This document shows positions 43,173-54,995 of a stretch of 64,000 nucleotides of DNA, piece after piece (the first letter of the stretch is position 1; every line of letters starts with the position of its first letter). The stretch spans positions 1 through 64,000 of the forward strand of contig NZ_JAMXLE010000002.1 of the NCBI RefSeq assembly GCF_024055895.1, written 5' to 3'. A model generated the notes under the pieces. The model was not told the origin of the DNA, ran no database searches, and saw only the letters and a list, made by a program, of their open reading frames with translations. The position numbers were made by a program, and so were the translations under genes. The DNA comes from Rhizobium sp. L1K21 (GTDB lineage Bacteria > Pseudomonadota > Alphaproteobacteria > Rhizobiales > Rhizobiaceae).

Positions 43173-44159
43173 ATGCTGAACCTGCTGACCGATATAGAAG
43201 GTATTTCCGTCGGTCATGCAACGGATCTCGAACTCGGCTCCGGGGTGACGGCCATTGTGTTCGACGAGCCGACAGTTGCCTCGGGCTCGGTTCTGGGCGG
43301 CGCGCCGGGCGGACGTGAAACCGCACTTCTCGATCCGTCGATGATGGTTGAGCAGGTGGATGCCATAGTTCTTTCGGGCGGCTCGGCTTTTGGTCTTGAT
43401 GCCGCAGGCGGTGTGCAATCCGGGTTGCGTTCTGTCGGGCGCGGTTTCAAGGTCGGGGATACAGCCGTGCCGATCGTGCCACAGGCCATTCTCATGGATC
43501 TGCTGAATGGCGGCAACAAGAACTGGTCGCTTCACGCGCCCTATCGCGATATGGGCTATCAGGCTTGGCAGGCCGCAGCCAAAGGCGCTTTCGCCCTTGG
43601 GACGGTGGGTGCTGGAACCGGCGCGACAACGGCGACTGTCAAGGGTGGCCTGGGTTCGGCAAGCGCCAAAACCTCGGGCGGCTACACCATCGCCTGCATC
43701 GTGGCTGTCAATGCTATGGGCTCGCCGACCATCGGCACAGGGCCGCATTTCTGGTCGGCACCGTTTGAGCAGAATAGCGAGTTTGGCGGGCTCGGCCAGC
43801 CTGAACGCCCCACCTCAGCTGACATTGCCATGCGCATCAAGGGTATCGACATCACCGCGACGACGATTGGGATGGTCGCAACCGATGCGGTTCTCACCAA
43901 AGCGCAGGCGCATCGTCTCTCAGTCATGGCGCATGACGGGCTCGCGCGTGCCGTTCTTCCAGCACACCTGCCGGCAGATGGGGACACGTTCTTTGCCGCA
44001 GCCACCGGGCGTAAACCGCTGGGTGACCTGGCGGATTTCATGGAGCTCTGCCACCTGACAACCATCGTGACAGCACGGGCCATTGCGCGCGGGGTATTCG
44101 AAGCCACCGCCTTGCCGAACAAGGATGCCCAGCCCGCCTGGCGCGACAAATTCATCTGA
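43173..44159 (+). CDS. P1-family aminopeptidase/esterase (DmpA-like, S58)
   Basis: The 328-residue enzyme belongs to the self-cleaving Ntn-type P1 family (L-aminopeptidase/D-esterase). DIEGISVGHATD at the N-terminus, VLSGGSAFGLDAAGGV, and ITATTIGMVATDAVLTKAQA with a Thr pair at the cleavage and nucleophile site are the family marks. It probably matures to two chains. It follows ptsN by 37 bp; a shared transcript is possible, without a functional link. Confidence 0.9.
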   Translation: MLNLLTDIEGISVGHATDLELGSGVTAIVFDEPTVASGSVLGGAPGGRETALLDPSMMVEQVDAIVLSGGSAFGLDAAGGVQSGLRSVGRGFKVGDTAVPIVPQAILMDLLNGGNKNWSLHAPYRDMGYQAWQAAAKGAFALGTVGAGTGATTATVKGGLGSASAKTSGGYTIACIVAVNAMGSPTIGTGPHFWSAPFEQNSEFGGLGQPERPTSADIAMRIKGIDITATTIGMVATDAVLTKAQAHRLSVMAHDGLARAVLPAHLPADGDTFFAAATGRKPLGDLADFMELCHLTTIVTARAIARGVFEATALPNKDAQPAWRDKFI

Positions 44160-44278
44160 CAAATAGCTTTCGGTGGGGCTATTGGGCGTATCAACATAGC
44201 CTCACCCGTTTGTGACTTCCTGTTGAAGCTGACAATATGTAGTTTCTCTCGCAAAGACGAATTTCCGAGAGGATCAGA

Positions 44279-45022
44279 ATGAAATCCGCTCTTCTGGCGA
44301 TGGTGGCGGCACTGGTTGCTGCTGGACTTCCAAGTGGTGCAATGGCAGGCGACGTGCGCCCGAAGGCCGTTGTCGAGCTCTTCACCTCGCAAGGCTGCTA
44401 CTCCTGCCCCCCGGCTGACGCAGCGCTTGAAAAGCTGGCCCAGGAGGATGACGTGCTGGCGCTGGCCTTTCATGTCGACTATTGGAACTATCTCGGATGG
44501 GCCGATACGTTAAGCTCGCACGAAAACACCGAGCGCCAATATGGCTATGCCGCAACCTTGCGCCGCAGCAATGTCTACACGCCCCAGGCGGTCGTTAACG
44601 GTCGCATCGAGACGGTTGGCAGCAGGCTCTCGGAGATCAAGACGCAAACATCCGCGCTTGCTGCGAATGGCGAGGGCCTGTCGGTGCCCGTGACGGCAGA
44701 CATGAAAGACGGCAAGATCAGTATCGCCGTTGGCCCTGGAAACGGAAATGCCGATATTGTCGTGGCTTATTTCAAACGAAGGCAAGATGTGCGCATCGAA
44801 CGTGGCGAAAACGCCGGCAAGACGATTTCCTACTGGAACAGCGTGGTCAAGCTATCAACCGTTGGGATGTGGGACGGACAGGCAACGACGGTAAAATTGC
44901 CCATGTCGGTTCTGGAAGGCAAGGATTATGACGGCTGCGCCATTCTTCTGCAGACCTACAACGAACGCGGCGAACCAGGAGCGATCCTGGGAGCGACATC
45001 CATTGTCTATGAAGATAGCTGA
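44279..45022 (+). CDS. Secreted DUF1223 thioredoxin-like protein
   Basis: The 247-residue protein has a signal peptide (cleavage near AMA/GD, residue 23), then the DUF1223 pattern: VVELFTSQGCYSCPPADAAL with Cys40 and Cys43 as a CxxC pair, HVDYWNYLGWAD and RQYGYA.TLRRSNVYTPQAVVNG. It looks like a periplasmic thiol-redox protein, but its substrate is unknown. A GAGGA site precedes the ATG. Confidence 0.88.
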   Translation: MKSALLAMVAALVAAGLPSGAMAGDVRPKAVVELFTSQGCYSCPPADAALEKLAQEDDVLALAFHVDYWNYLGWADTLSSHENTERQYGYAATLRRSNVYTPQAVVNGRIETVGSRLSEIKTQTSALAANGEGLSVPVTADMKDGKISIAVGPGNGNADIVVAYFKRRQDVRIERGENAGKTISYWNSVVKLSTVGMWDGQATTVKLPMSVLEGKDYDGCAILLQTYNERGEPGAILGATSIVYEDS

Positions 45023-45034
45023 AAACTTGTGGGA

Positions 45035-45111
45035 TGGTACGGTTGGCTGGAGTTGAACCAGCGACCTCAGGAGCCACAATCCTGCGCTCTAACCAACTGA
45101 GCTACAACCGC
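45035..45111 (-). tRNA. tRNA-His (anticodon GTG)
   Basis: The 77-nt cloverleaf is complete with encoded CCA (45035-45037 complement). Acceptor arms GCGGTTG and CAACCGT pair, with a G1-T72 wobble; the anticodon stem CAGGA/TCCTG encloses TTGTGGC with GTG at 45075-45077. The base before G1 is T and the discriminator is A73, so there is no encoded G-1 and no C73. Confidence 0.96.
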
Positions 45112-45190
45112 ATAATCCATACTGCGTGGCGCGTGGGCTGACATACGGGGGATGAAGGAAATTTGCAACCCCCTTCTTCGGCCTCACGCA

Positions 45191-45223
45191 AAGAAAAAGG
45201 GCCGGATTGACATCCAGCCCTTT
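45191..45223 (-). terminator. Intrinsic terminator of the phasin gene
   Basis: On the minus strand a 12-bp stem (45196-45207 with 45212-45223, one G-T wobble) with loop GTCA is followed by TTCTTTG. It lies 24 nt after the phasin stop. Confidence 0.85.
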
Positions 45224-45247
45224 CGCTATTCAATCGGGATGCCTCAA

Positions 45248-45694
45248 TCAGGCAGCCTTGAAGGACTTCATCGCCTTTTCAGCAGCTTCCTTGGAAGGCT
45301 GGGAAACTTCGTCGGCCACTTTCTTGGCAGCTTCCTGCATGGACTTGGCCTGCTCGACGTTCATTTCAGCCTGCTTGCGCAGGAAAGAGGTCTGCAGTTC
45401 AAAAAGTTCGGAAACCGACTTGACGCCCAGCAGCGCTTCCATGTGGGAAAGCGAGCTTTCGGTGTTGGCGCGGATGGTGTCGATGGCCTTGAGGCCGAGT
45501 TCAACCGTGCCGGCCTGCGCTTTTTCAAGCGTTGCTTCCATGGTCTTGGTTGCATCTTCAGATGCTTCCTTGGCCTTTGCAAAGGCATCCTTGGTCTGTG
45601 CCACGCCCTTTTCAGCGAAATCGCGGAAGCTCTCGGAGAACTTCGAAGGGTCAAAAGCGGCAAATGCGAATACGTCGTCTGTGTTAGTAGCCAT
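45248..45694 (-). CDS. Phasin (polyhydroxybutyrate granule protein)
   Basis: The 148-residue helical protein begins MATNTDDVFAFAAFDPSKFS and has the phasin pattern: long amphipathic helices rich in Ala, Glu and Lys (DAFAKAKEASEDATKTMEAT, then SELFELQTSFLRKQAEMNVE). Phasins coat PHB granules. ATG 45694 has an AAGGAG site 8 nt before; an upstream in-frame start is rejected. Fits with acetoacetyl-CoA synthetase at 50785. Confidence 0.92.
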   Translation of the reverse strand: MATNTDDVFAFAAFDPSKFSESFRDFAEKGVAQTKDAFAKAKEASEDATKTMEATLEKAQAGTVELGLKAIDTIRANTESSLSHMEALLGVKSVSELFELQTSFLRKQAEMNVEQAKSMQEAAKKVADEVSQPSKEAAEKAMKSFKAA

Positions 45695-45941
45695 TATTAG
45701 CGCTCCTTGGGTTGGGGCCCTCTCCAGAGGCGCCCTTAATTCGCTATATTCAATATATAGCATCGGTTTTTGTGCAATGCAACATTTTCACTAAAATACT
45801 TGTGCGACGCACACAAATTAACCTTTTCGGGCAAAAGCCTTGGAGCAATAATTGGTTTGTGTGGACCCTGCGGCACTGCAAAGTTATTAAGAAAATGTTA
45901 AAGGAAGATGACCCCGCAAAAGGGGCTGCCGAGGAAGCGTT
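45695..45941. other. AT-rich divergent promoter region
   Basis: This 247-bp gap holds the phasin and PdhS promoters. It is AT-rich near 45740-45830. No further gene or clear site was recognised. Confidence 0.4.
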
Positions 45942-48900
45942 TTGGCCGAGAACCTGGTGCAATATCCGTTTATCGACATTGCTGTGCACGAGCGCGTGCG
46001 CAATCATTTTGCGCGCGGTGAGGCATTGGTTCTGTTTTCAGCCGATGTCGATAGTGTTCTGTGGGCCAATGGTGCCGGCGCGCGGCTTTTCGGCCATATG
46101 CAGATTTATGACTTTCTCGAAAGCGGCCCGGACGAGACGGACCTGACCTTCCGCCAGATGGCGACGACGGCAAAACAGCTTGCGCGGGTTGGCGATCAGA
46201 AATCGTTTCTGATGCGTGTTTCTTCCGGCTTCCAGCGGGCCACCGTGCAGGCATCCGTTGAGGTCATTGCCACCGGCAAGAATCAGACAGGCGTGCTTTT
46301 CTCAGCGCCGGTTTATGCCAACACCGCGCGGATCGATGAAATTGCCGGCGACATGATCTTCGGCATCGGAGATGAACAGACCCACGTTGCTGTTCTCGGC
46401 GAGGGCGGACGCATCCTTGCCTCTTCATCAAATTTCTACAGCCTCGATCTGCCCGAACATGTGGTGAGCATGCTTTACGATGCGGTGCGTGGAAAGCCGG
46501 GTCACCTGGTCAAGCGTCCCATTCTGTCCTCCGGCAAATATATCCCGGCGGCCATCGGGGCGATTTCCAACAATCCGCCGCTTTATCTTCTCTTCTGCCT
46601 GGAGCCGCAGGAAGACACCGTTGCTGAAGATCAAGGGGCATCCGAAAAGGAAAACATGGCAACCGAAATGCCGGAGATGCGTGAACCGTCTGCCGAAACC
46701 GAAGAGCCTCCCCACATGCGCGTTGAGCCTGAAGAAGGCGGTGCCAATGAGCGCCCGTCTGCGCCTGTCAGCGACTTCATCTTCGATCCGAAGGGGCGTA
46801 CCGTGCGGTTCGTCTGGAAGATCGGGCCCGATGGGAGGTTTCAGGAGGTCTCTTCCGAATTTGCAAAGGTGCTCGGCCCGCGTGCCACCGATATTATCGG
46901 CAAGTCGTTCACGGACATTACAAAGTGGTTCGGTATCGATCCCGATGGTCGCATTGCAGAATTGTTGAAGCGCCGCGACACGTGGTCGGGGAAGACCGTT
47001 TTCTGGCCGGCCGAGAATACATCACTCAAAGTGCCGGTCGATCTCGCCGCCCTGCCCGCCTATTCGCGCGAGCGCGCGTTCGACGGGTTCAGAGGCTTTG
47101 GCGTGGTTCGTGTGGCTGGCGCTGTGGAAGATGAAAACGCCATTGGCCTCAATCTCTCGCTCGCAGATAAGACGCCTGCAGAGGCGGCAGAGACAAGCGC
47201 GACGTCGGTGCCGGAAGCCACCGAGGAAAGCTGGAACCCGCCTCACTTCGAGCCTCCGGCCTTGAAGATAGAGGATACTCCGCGCCGCCGGGAAAGCGAC
47301 AAAGTCATCGATCTGGAAGCGCGCCGAAACCGGGCTGAAGAGGCGTTGAGCGCTTCTGAAAAAGCCGCTTTTGAGGAAATTGCGCGCCAGCTTGGCGGCA
47401 AGACACCAACGATACCGGACGAACCGGCAAAGCGCATGGTTGACGAAACTGGCGCGCCGGCACCGGAAAAGCCACGAGAGACATCTGCGCCGCGAGAAGG
47501 AACGCGCAACCCGTTCTTTTCCCCGACCGGACGCAGCGGGCTTGGCTTGACTGCGGACGTTGTGGCCAACCTTCCCGTTGCCATGCTGGCGCATTCCGGC
47601 GACAAGCTGATTTACGCCAATCCGGAATTCTTCAAGCTCACGGGGTATGAGAACCTCAGCGCTCTGGAGGCCAATGGCGGCATTGATGCGCTGCTGGAGC
47701 GGGATGAAAACGCCAACCCGGACTCGTCCTCCATGCTCATGGTCACGGCGGATGGACGTATGGAGCCGGTCAACTGCAAGCTTCAGTCCATTCGCTGGGA
47801 AGGTTCGTCGGCGCTTCTCCTTTCTCTGGCACCCCTGCCGGTCAAAGCGCCGGAGCCTGAGCCCGTGGTGGACGAAGAACCAAAGGAGACTGCCGAACTG
47901 CGCTCGCTTCGTGCCGAGGTGCAGGAACTGCGTTCCATTCTCGAGACTGCGACCGATGGCGTGGTGACGCTTTCCGAGAGCGGTGAAATCCGCTCGATGA
48001 ACAAGTCTGCCTTGGCCCTCTTCAATTACAGCGAGGCGGAAACGGTGGGCAAACCGTTTGCCATGCTGTTTGCGCATGAGAGCCAGAAATCGGTGGCCGA
48101 TTATCTGTCTGGCCTTGCTGGCCACGGCGTCGCGAGCCTGCTCAATGACGGGCGCGAGGTGATCGGGCGCGAAGCCTCAGGCGGAACGGTGCCGCTGTTC
48201 ATGACCATGGGTAAACTGTCGACAGCCAACGGCTATTGCGCGGTGATCCGCGACATTACCCAGTGGAAGCGCACGGAAGACGAACTGCGCAATGCCAAGC
48301 ACTCCGCCGAAACCGCCAGCGCACACAAGACCGATTTTCTGGCAAGCGTGAGCCACGAAATCCGCACCCCACTCAATGCGATCATCGGCTTTGCGGAAAT
48401 GATGGCGAACGAAGGTTTCGGCCCGATTGGCCATCCGCGCTACATCGAATATGCCAACGATATCGGTCGCTCCGGCCGCCACGTTCTCGATATCGTCAAC
48501 GATCTTCTGGATATTTCCAAGATCGAAGCCGGTCAGATGGATCTGGAATTCGGCGCAGTCAGCCTGAACGAGACGATTGCAGAGGCTGTCTCGCTGGTGC
48601 AACCGCAGGCCAATGCGCAACGCGTGATCATCCGCACATCGCTGTCGCAGTCTGTGCCGGAGGTGGTGGCCGACACCCGGTCGATCAAGCAGATTGCGAT
48701 CAATATTCTGGCCAATGCAATCAAGTTCACCTCGTCGGGCGGGCAGATTGTGGTCTCAACAGTCTATCAGCCGAATGGCTCTGTGCTGCTTCGTATTCGC
48801 GACACGGGATCGGGCATGACGCGCGAGGAACTGGAACAGGCCATGAAGCCATTCCGCCAGGTGTCTGGTCGCTCCGCCCGCAAGCGTGGTGACGGAACGG

Positions 48901-49028
48901 GGCTCGGCCTGCCGCTGACCAAGGCGATGACAGAGGCAAACCGCGCCTCCTTCTCCATCAGTTCCACACCCAACGAAGGAACGCTGGTGGAGATTGCCTT
49001 TCCATCGCAACGCGTGCTGGCAAATTGA
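45942..49028 (+). CDS. pdhS: Cell-cycle histidine kinase of the PdhS (PleC/DivJ homologue) family
   Basis: The 1028-residue protein has no convincing membrane segment, so it is likely soluble. An N-terminal region with PAS-like sections (about 285-390, 535-630, 660-780) leads to the kinase core with His805 in FLASVSHEIRTPLNAIIGFA and DIGRSGRHVLDIVNDLLDIS, the DivK-binding type. ATPase motifs NILANAIKFTSSGG and GDGTGLGLPLTKAM follow. Length and order match Brucella PdhS (about 1035 residues), which marks the old pole and controls DivK. It starts at a TTG with a GAGGAAG site. Confidence 0.92.
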   Translation: MAENLVQYPFIDIAVHERVRNHFARGEALVLFSADVDSVLWANGAGARLFGHMQIYDFLESGPDETDLTFRQMATTAKQLARVGDQKSFLMRVSSGFQRATVQASVEVIATGKNQTGVLFSAPVYANTARIDEIAGDMIFGIGDEQTHVAVLGEGGRILASSSNFYSLDLPEHVVSMLYDAVRGKPGHLVKRPILSSGKYIPAAIGAISNNPPLYLLFCLEPQEDTVAEDQGASEKENMATEMPEMREPSAETEEPPHMRVEPEEGGANERPSAPVSDFIFDPKGRTVRFVWKIGPDGRFQEVSSEFAKVLGPRATDIIGKSFTDITKWFGIDPDGRIAELLKRRDTWSGKTVFWPAENTSLKVPVDLAALPAYSRERAFDGFRGFGVVRVAGAVEDENAIGLNLSLADKTPAEAAETSATSVPEATEESWNPPHFEPPALKIEDTPRRRESDKVIDLEARRNRAEEALSASEKAAFEEIARQLGGKTPTIPDEPAKRMVDETGAPAPEKPRETSAPREGTRNPFFSPTGRSGLGLTADVVANLPVAMLAHSGDKLIYANPEFFKLTGYENLSALEANGGIDALLERDENANPDSSSMLMVTADGRMEPVNCKLQSIRWEGSSALLLSLAPLPVKAPEPEPVVDEEPKETAELRSLRAEVQELRSILETATDGVVTLSESGEIRSMNKSALALFNYSEAETVGKPFAMLFAHESQKSVADYLSGLAGHGVASLLNDGREVIGREASGGTVPLFMTMGKLSTANGYCAVIRDITQWKRTEDELRNAKHSAETASAHKTDFLASVSHEIRTPLNAIIGFAEMMANEGFGPIGHPRYIEYANDIGRSGRHVLDIVNDLLDISKIEAGQMDLEFGAVSLNETIAEAVSLVQPQANAQRVIIRTSLSQSVPEVVADTRSIKQIAINILANAIKFTSSGGQIVVSTVYQPNGSVLLRIRDTGSGMTREELEQAMKPFRQVSGRSARKRGDGTGLGLPLTKAMTEANRASFSISSTPNEGTLVEIAFPSQRVLAN

Positions 49029-49087
49029 TGCCCGCACGCTTGCCTGTCGCTGCCGGATAAAATAGCAGTACCGGACACGAGACGGAT

Positions 49088-50782
49088 TTGCGAAAGCGGA
49101 AACCGAGAGAATTGTCCGAACTGAGCCAGAATTTTGCCAACAAACCGGTCGCACGGCGGGGCATTCCCCTGTTGAATGCCACAGCCATTCTGGTGTCGGC
49201 GATTCTTGCCCTGCCGATTGCCGCCATCATCTGGATCGCGTTTTCCGGGGATAACAATGCATGGCCGCATATCGTCGAAAATGTCATTCCCCGCGCGTCC
49301 TTCCGCACGCTTATTCTGCTTCTGTCTACGTCGCTTTTGACCCTGGTGACCGGTGTCGTCGCCGCCTGGCTTTCGGCAGCCTGCGATTTTCCGTTCCGGC
49401 GTGTGTTGACTGTCGCGCTGGTTCTGCCGCTTGCGATGCCCACTTATCTGGCAGCCTACGCGTTCGGCGAGTTCTTCGATTATACCGGACCGCTTCAAAG
49501 TGCCGTGCGCGCCCTCTTCAGTTTCAAGACAAGCCGGGATTACTGGTTTCCCGATATCCGCTCCACAGGCGGTGCGGTCTTCGTCCTTGGCTCGGTGCTT
49601 TATCCCTATATCTATCTGACGGCGCGCTCGATGTTTCTGATGCAGGGACGTGCTGCAGCCGATGTGGCCCGAACACTGGGCGCAGGGCCGCTTCGCACGT
49701 TCTTGCGGGTGCAATTGCCCATGGCGCGGCCCGCCATCATCGTCGGGCTTATGCTGGTGATGATGGAAACGCTGAACGACATCGGCGCTGTGGAATATCT
49801 CGGCGTCAAAACGCTGACCTTCTCGATTTATGAAACCTGGCTCAACCGTGGTGATCTGGCCGGTGCAGCACAAATCGCCACCGTGTTGCTGGCTATTGTC
49901 GTTATCATTATCTCCGCAGAGCGCCACGCGCGTCGCCAGCAGCGCTTTGTCGGCAGCAGGCAAACATCGGCACAGGTGGAAGTCGCGCGCATTCGGCTCA
50001 AGGGCGTTCCGATGGTGGCTGCCGTTGCGCTCATGAGCCTGCCGATGATTGCCGGTTTCCTCATCCCCGCTGGCGTGATGGCAAGTTATGCCATCAAGCG
50101 GCTCGACCAGTTCTTGTCGGCGCGCCTCCTCGACGCATTGATCACCAGCGTCTTGATTGCGTTTGTGACCGCGGTTTTGACCGCCATTGCGGCCTTCACG
50201 CTTGTTTATGCGCGCCGCGTGCGGGAAACGCCCGCCAACAAACTGGCAGGCAGGCTTGCCACATTCGGCTACGGCGTGCCGGGCACGGTGCTGGCCATCG
50301 GCGTTCTCATTCCGCTCGCCCGGTTCGACAATTTTCTCTCGGCAACGCTGAAGGACCTTGTCGGCATTTCGCCGGGTCTCATTCTCTCCGGCACGGGATT
50401 TGCGATTGTCTATGCCTGCGCGGCGCGTTTTCTCACCATGGCGGAAGGCAGCATTGATTCCGGCTTCCAAAAGCTGTCGCCGAACCTCGACATGGCAGCG
50501 CGCACGCTTGGCCGCACACAGGGTCAGGCCCTGCGCCAGGTACTGATACCCATGATGCGGCCTGCAGCGCTGACGGCAGGGCTTCTTGTCTTTATCGAGA
50601 CGATGAAGGAACTCTCCGCAACCATTCTCCTGCGGCCCTTCAACTTCAACACGCTGGCAACGCTCGTTTATGAAGATGCATCGCGCTCACGGGTCGCGGA
50701 CGCCTCGGTGGCGTCCATCATCATCATTCTTGTGGGGCTGGTGCCGGTGATCGCGGTGTCGCGATCACTCGACAAGGGCTGA
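49088..50782 (+). CDS. fbpB: Fe(III) ABC transporter permease, fused two-domain FbpB type
   Basis: The 564-residue protein has about 12 transmembrane segments in two similar halves. Each has an ABC-permease EAA-like loop: ADVARTLGAGPLRTFLRVQLP and DMAARTLGRTQGQALRQVLIP. LPLAMPTYLAAYAFGE is typical of iron permeases. It starts at a TTG 59 bp after pdhS. No ATPase or binding-protein gene adjoins; the likely partner FbpA is at 35336. Confidence 0.92.
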   Translation: MRKRKPRELSELSQNFANKPVARRGIPLLNATAILVSAILALPIAAIIWIAFSGDNNAWPHIVENVIPRASFRTLILLLSTSLLTLVTGVVAAWLSAACDFPFRRVLTVALVLPLAMPTYLAAYAFGEFFDYTGPLQSAVRALFSFKTSRDYWFPDIRSTGGAVFVLGSVLYPYIYLTARSMFLMQGRAAADVARTLGAGPLRTFLRVQLPMARPAIIVGLMLVMMETLNDIGAVEYLGVKTLTFSIYETWLNRGDLAGAAQIATVLLAIVVIIISAERHARRQQRFVGSRQTSAQVEVARIRLKGVPMVAAVALMSLPMIAGFLIPAGVMASYAIKRLDQFLSARLLDALITSVLIAFVTAVLTAIAAFTLVYARRVRETPANKLAGRLATFGYGVPGTVLAIGVLIPLARFDNFLSATLKDLVGISPGLILSGTGFAIVYACAARFLTMAEGSIDSGFQKLSPNLDMAARTLGRTQGQALRQVLIPMMRPAALTAGLLVFIETMKELSATILLRPFNFNTLATLVYEDASRSRVADASVASIIIILVGLVPVIAVSRSLDKG

Positions 50783-50784
50783 CA

Positions 50785-52737
<1,953 letters not shown>

Positions 52738-52937
52738 TCATACCCTCCCAGCAGATCGAAAGATGACAACACGAATGTGCTGCGGTGCGATAGCATGTAG
52801 GTAAACAATGCGACGCCGGAAATGTAAAGCGCCGAAACCCGATCGCCGCAGTTTCGGCGGATATTCAGGCGAAAGCGATTGCCCACAGGCGGATTTGATT
52901 TCTGCTTCCTGAAGGCTTATCGAAGCTTTCAGGGAGA

Positions 52938-54905
52938 ATGTTCAATATTGGGATTTGCGTACAGATGGTCACCAATCATCGGCAAGAGGGAACGCCGGAA
53001 AGACGGGCGTTGATCTTGACCTGGGCAAGGCGAGCCTTTTTTGGTGCCATCGCATTTGTGCTGGTGGTTTGGGTCTGCGTGCGGCTTGTGCTGCCGATCT
53101 TTCTGACCGACGAGGTCCTGCACGAAAAGATCGAAGCGGCGCTTTACGAAAATACCGGCTTTCGGCTTGAAATCGCGGGAGAGGCCAAGCTGATTTTCTC
53201 CCCCCTGCCCGGCGTGCAGCTCAACGGCGTGACTGTCCTTCCCGCTGACAGGGCAGACAAAAGGCCGATCCTGCAAGCGTCCCGCGTTTCGGCAATGGTG
53301 GATATCGTTTCGACATTGCTGGGTTCACCATCGCTGTCGAAAGTCTACCTTACCGACGCCCAATTGCGCTTTTCCAGCAATGCAAGCGGGCACAACAATC
53401 TGGAACCCCAACCGCCGGTCAAACCCGTCGCGGCAGATGCAAACGAGCCCCCCGCCGCTGACGCCCAGCAAGAAAATGCCGCACCTTCGGCGCCGCAGCA
53501 GGCTCAAGACCCTGCCTATATGAACAATTTTCCGGTCAAGGAAATCGTTTTTACCAACAGTTCCCTTGAAGTCTTCGAGGACGGGGAGCTGACAATCCTG
53601 CTGCAGAATGCCAATGGCAATGTTCGCTGGCCGGGGATGAACGAGAGGCTTTCGCTGAACATCACCACCGACTACCGCGGCAAGACTTTGACAGTCAGAG
53701 GCGGATCGAGCGAAGCCGGCAAGCTGGTTCAGGGCGGGCTCGGTCAGTTGGCTTTCACCGTGCGCAGTGACTTCCTGAATGCGGATTTCGACGGTATCGG
53801 CAATTTGGGCAACCCTGCCTACCTCGATGGTAACTTCAAGCTGCAAAGCGAGGCGCTGCCGGATCTCTTCGAGTGGCTGGGCGACCCGGTGCACGCCTCC
53901 GTGCCGATCCGTTCCATTGAGGTGACTTCCAAACTCAAGACATCCGGTTCCACCCTGACACTCGATGGCTTGCAGTTGACGGTCGACAATGTGCCGGCCA
54001 GCGGTGCGATCGAAATTGGCCTGCCACCCGGCGGTACGCCGTCGCTTGCCGGAACGCTCGCATTCGAGACGTTCGACATTTATGGCTTCTTGTCCACCTT
54101 TACGCCGATCCCGGTCGGCCCGGGTGGTGAGGGTAAGAAAGTCGATACGGCCTTCCTGCGGCGCTTGAAACTCGACCTTCGCCTTTCGGCGGACAAGGCC
54201 AGCTACGGCCCCTTCAATCTCACCGGCATGGCGGCCAGCGCACGCATTGAGGATCGCTTTGCCTCCTTCGATATCGCAGCGAGCCGATATGCCAATTCCA
54301 GCGTGACCGCCCGTCTGACGCTGGATGAGCGCAACCTGCCGCAGAGAACAGGTTCGCTGCGGCTCGACACGGGCAAGATCGACCTTGGCGTTGTGGCAAA
54401 GGCACTGAATCTTGAGGGCCCGCTGCCGGAAGCAAAGGGCAATATTTCTGCCGAGCTCTCGGCCAACCTGCCGTTCTGGGCTGCCTCAGCATCCGACATC
54501 AGCGGCATGATGGAGATCAAGACCGGGCCCGGCGTGCTTCAGAATTTCGATGCCAGAACATTCCGCACAAAAGCTGCGCGTGAGGATTTCTTCAACATTT
54601 CCGATGTGTCAGACGGCTCGATGGCGTTCCAGAGCCTGAACCTGAACGCGCAGATCAAGAACGGCCTTGTTGAGTTGACGACAGCTGAGACCACCGGGCA
54701 ATACAACAATCTGTCTTTGAAGGGTATCATCCCCTATCGCAACCAGAGCCTTGCGCTGACGGGAACACTTTCCTCAACCAGCGATGCGCCGGATAATGTC
54801 TATTTCTTCGCCGGTGGCGCATGGCCGGATATCGTGATTACGCCTGTCAGCGCGATGGTGAGGCCGGCGGGCTCCAAGTCCAAGACCGCTGAAGACGGAA
54901 ACTGA
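52938..54905 (+). CDS. AsmA-family inner-membrane-anchored protein
   Basis: The 655-residue protein has one N-terminal membrane segment (FFGAIAFVLVVWVCVRLVLP, about residues 34-54) and a long beta-rich periplasmic body of the AsmA type, starting GFRLEIAGEAKLIFSPLPGV. A C-terminal AsmA domain includes KGNISAELSANLPFW. Such proteins are linked to outer-membrane lipid transport and assembly. ATG 52938 has its GGGAG unusually close; ATG 52965 is an alternative. Confidence 0.88.
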   Translation: MFNIGICVQMVTNHRQEGTPERRALILTWARRAFFGAIAFVLVVWVCVRLVLPIFLTDEVLHEKIEAALYENTGFRLEIAGEAKLIFSPLPGVQLNGVTVLPADRADKRPILQASRVSAMVDIVSTLLGSPSLSKVYLTDAQLRFSSNASGHNNLEPQPPVKPVAADANEPPAADAQQENAAPSAPQQAQDPAYMNNFPVKEIVFTNSSLEVFEDGELTILLQNANGNVRWPGMNERLSLNITTDYRGKTLTVRGGSSEAGKLVQGGLGQLAFTVRSDFLNADFDGIGNLGNPAYLDGNFKLQSEALPDLFEWLGDPVHASVPIRSIEVTSKLKTSGSTLTLDGLQLTVDNVPASGAIEIGLPPGGTPSLAGTLAFETFDIYGFLSTFTPIPVGPGGEGKKVDTAFLRRLKLDLRLSADKASYGPFNLTGMAASARIEDRFASFDIAASRYANSSVTARLTLDERNLPQRTGSLRLDTGKIDLGVVAKALNLEGPLPEAKGNISAELSANLPFWAASASDISGMMEIKTGPGVLQNFDARTFRTKAAREDFFNISDVSDGSMAFQSLNLNAQIKNGLVELTTAETTGQYNNLSLKGIIPYRNQSLALTGTLSSTSDAPDNVYFFAGGAWPDIVITPVSAMVRPAGSKSKTAEDGN

Positions 54906-54995
54906 TAGCGATCCCGATAACCGGGCTTTTGCTGCCGTATTTTCCTATGTAAGCTTGGGCGTAGCTGGACGATACAGGCTTCAAGGGGGCAGGTT

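Noticed and set aside
48767-50470. 567-codon minus-strand open frame opposite pdhS and fbpB
   Set aside because: FbpB on the plus strand has clear permease motifs; the antisense translation is charged low-complexity sequence without domains.
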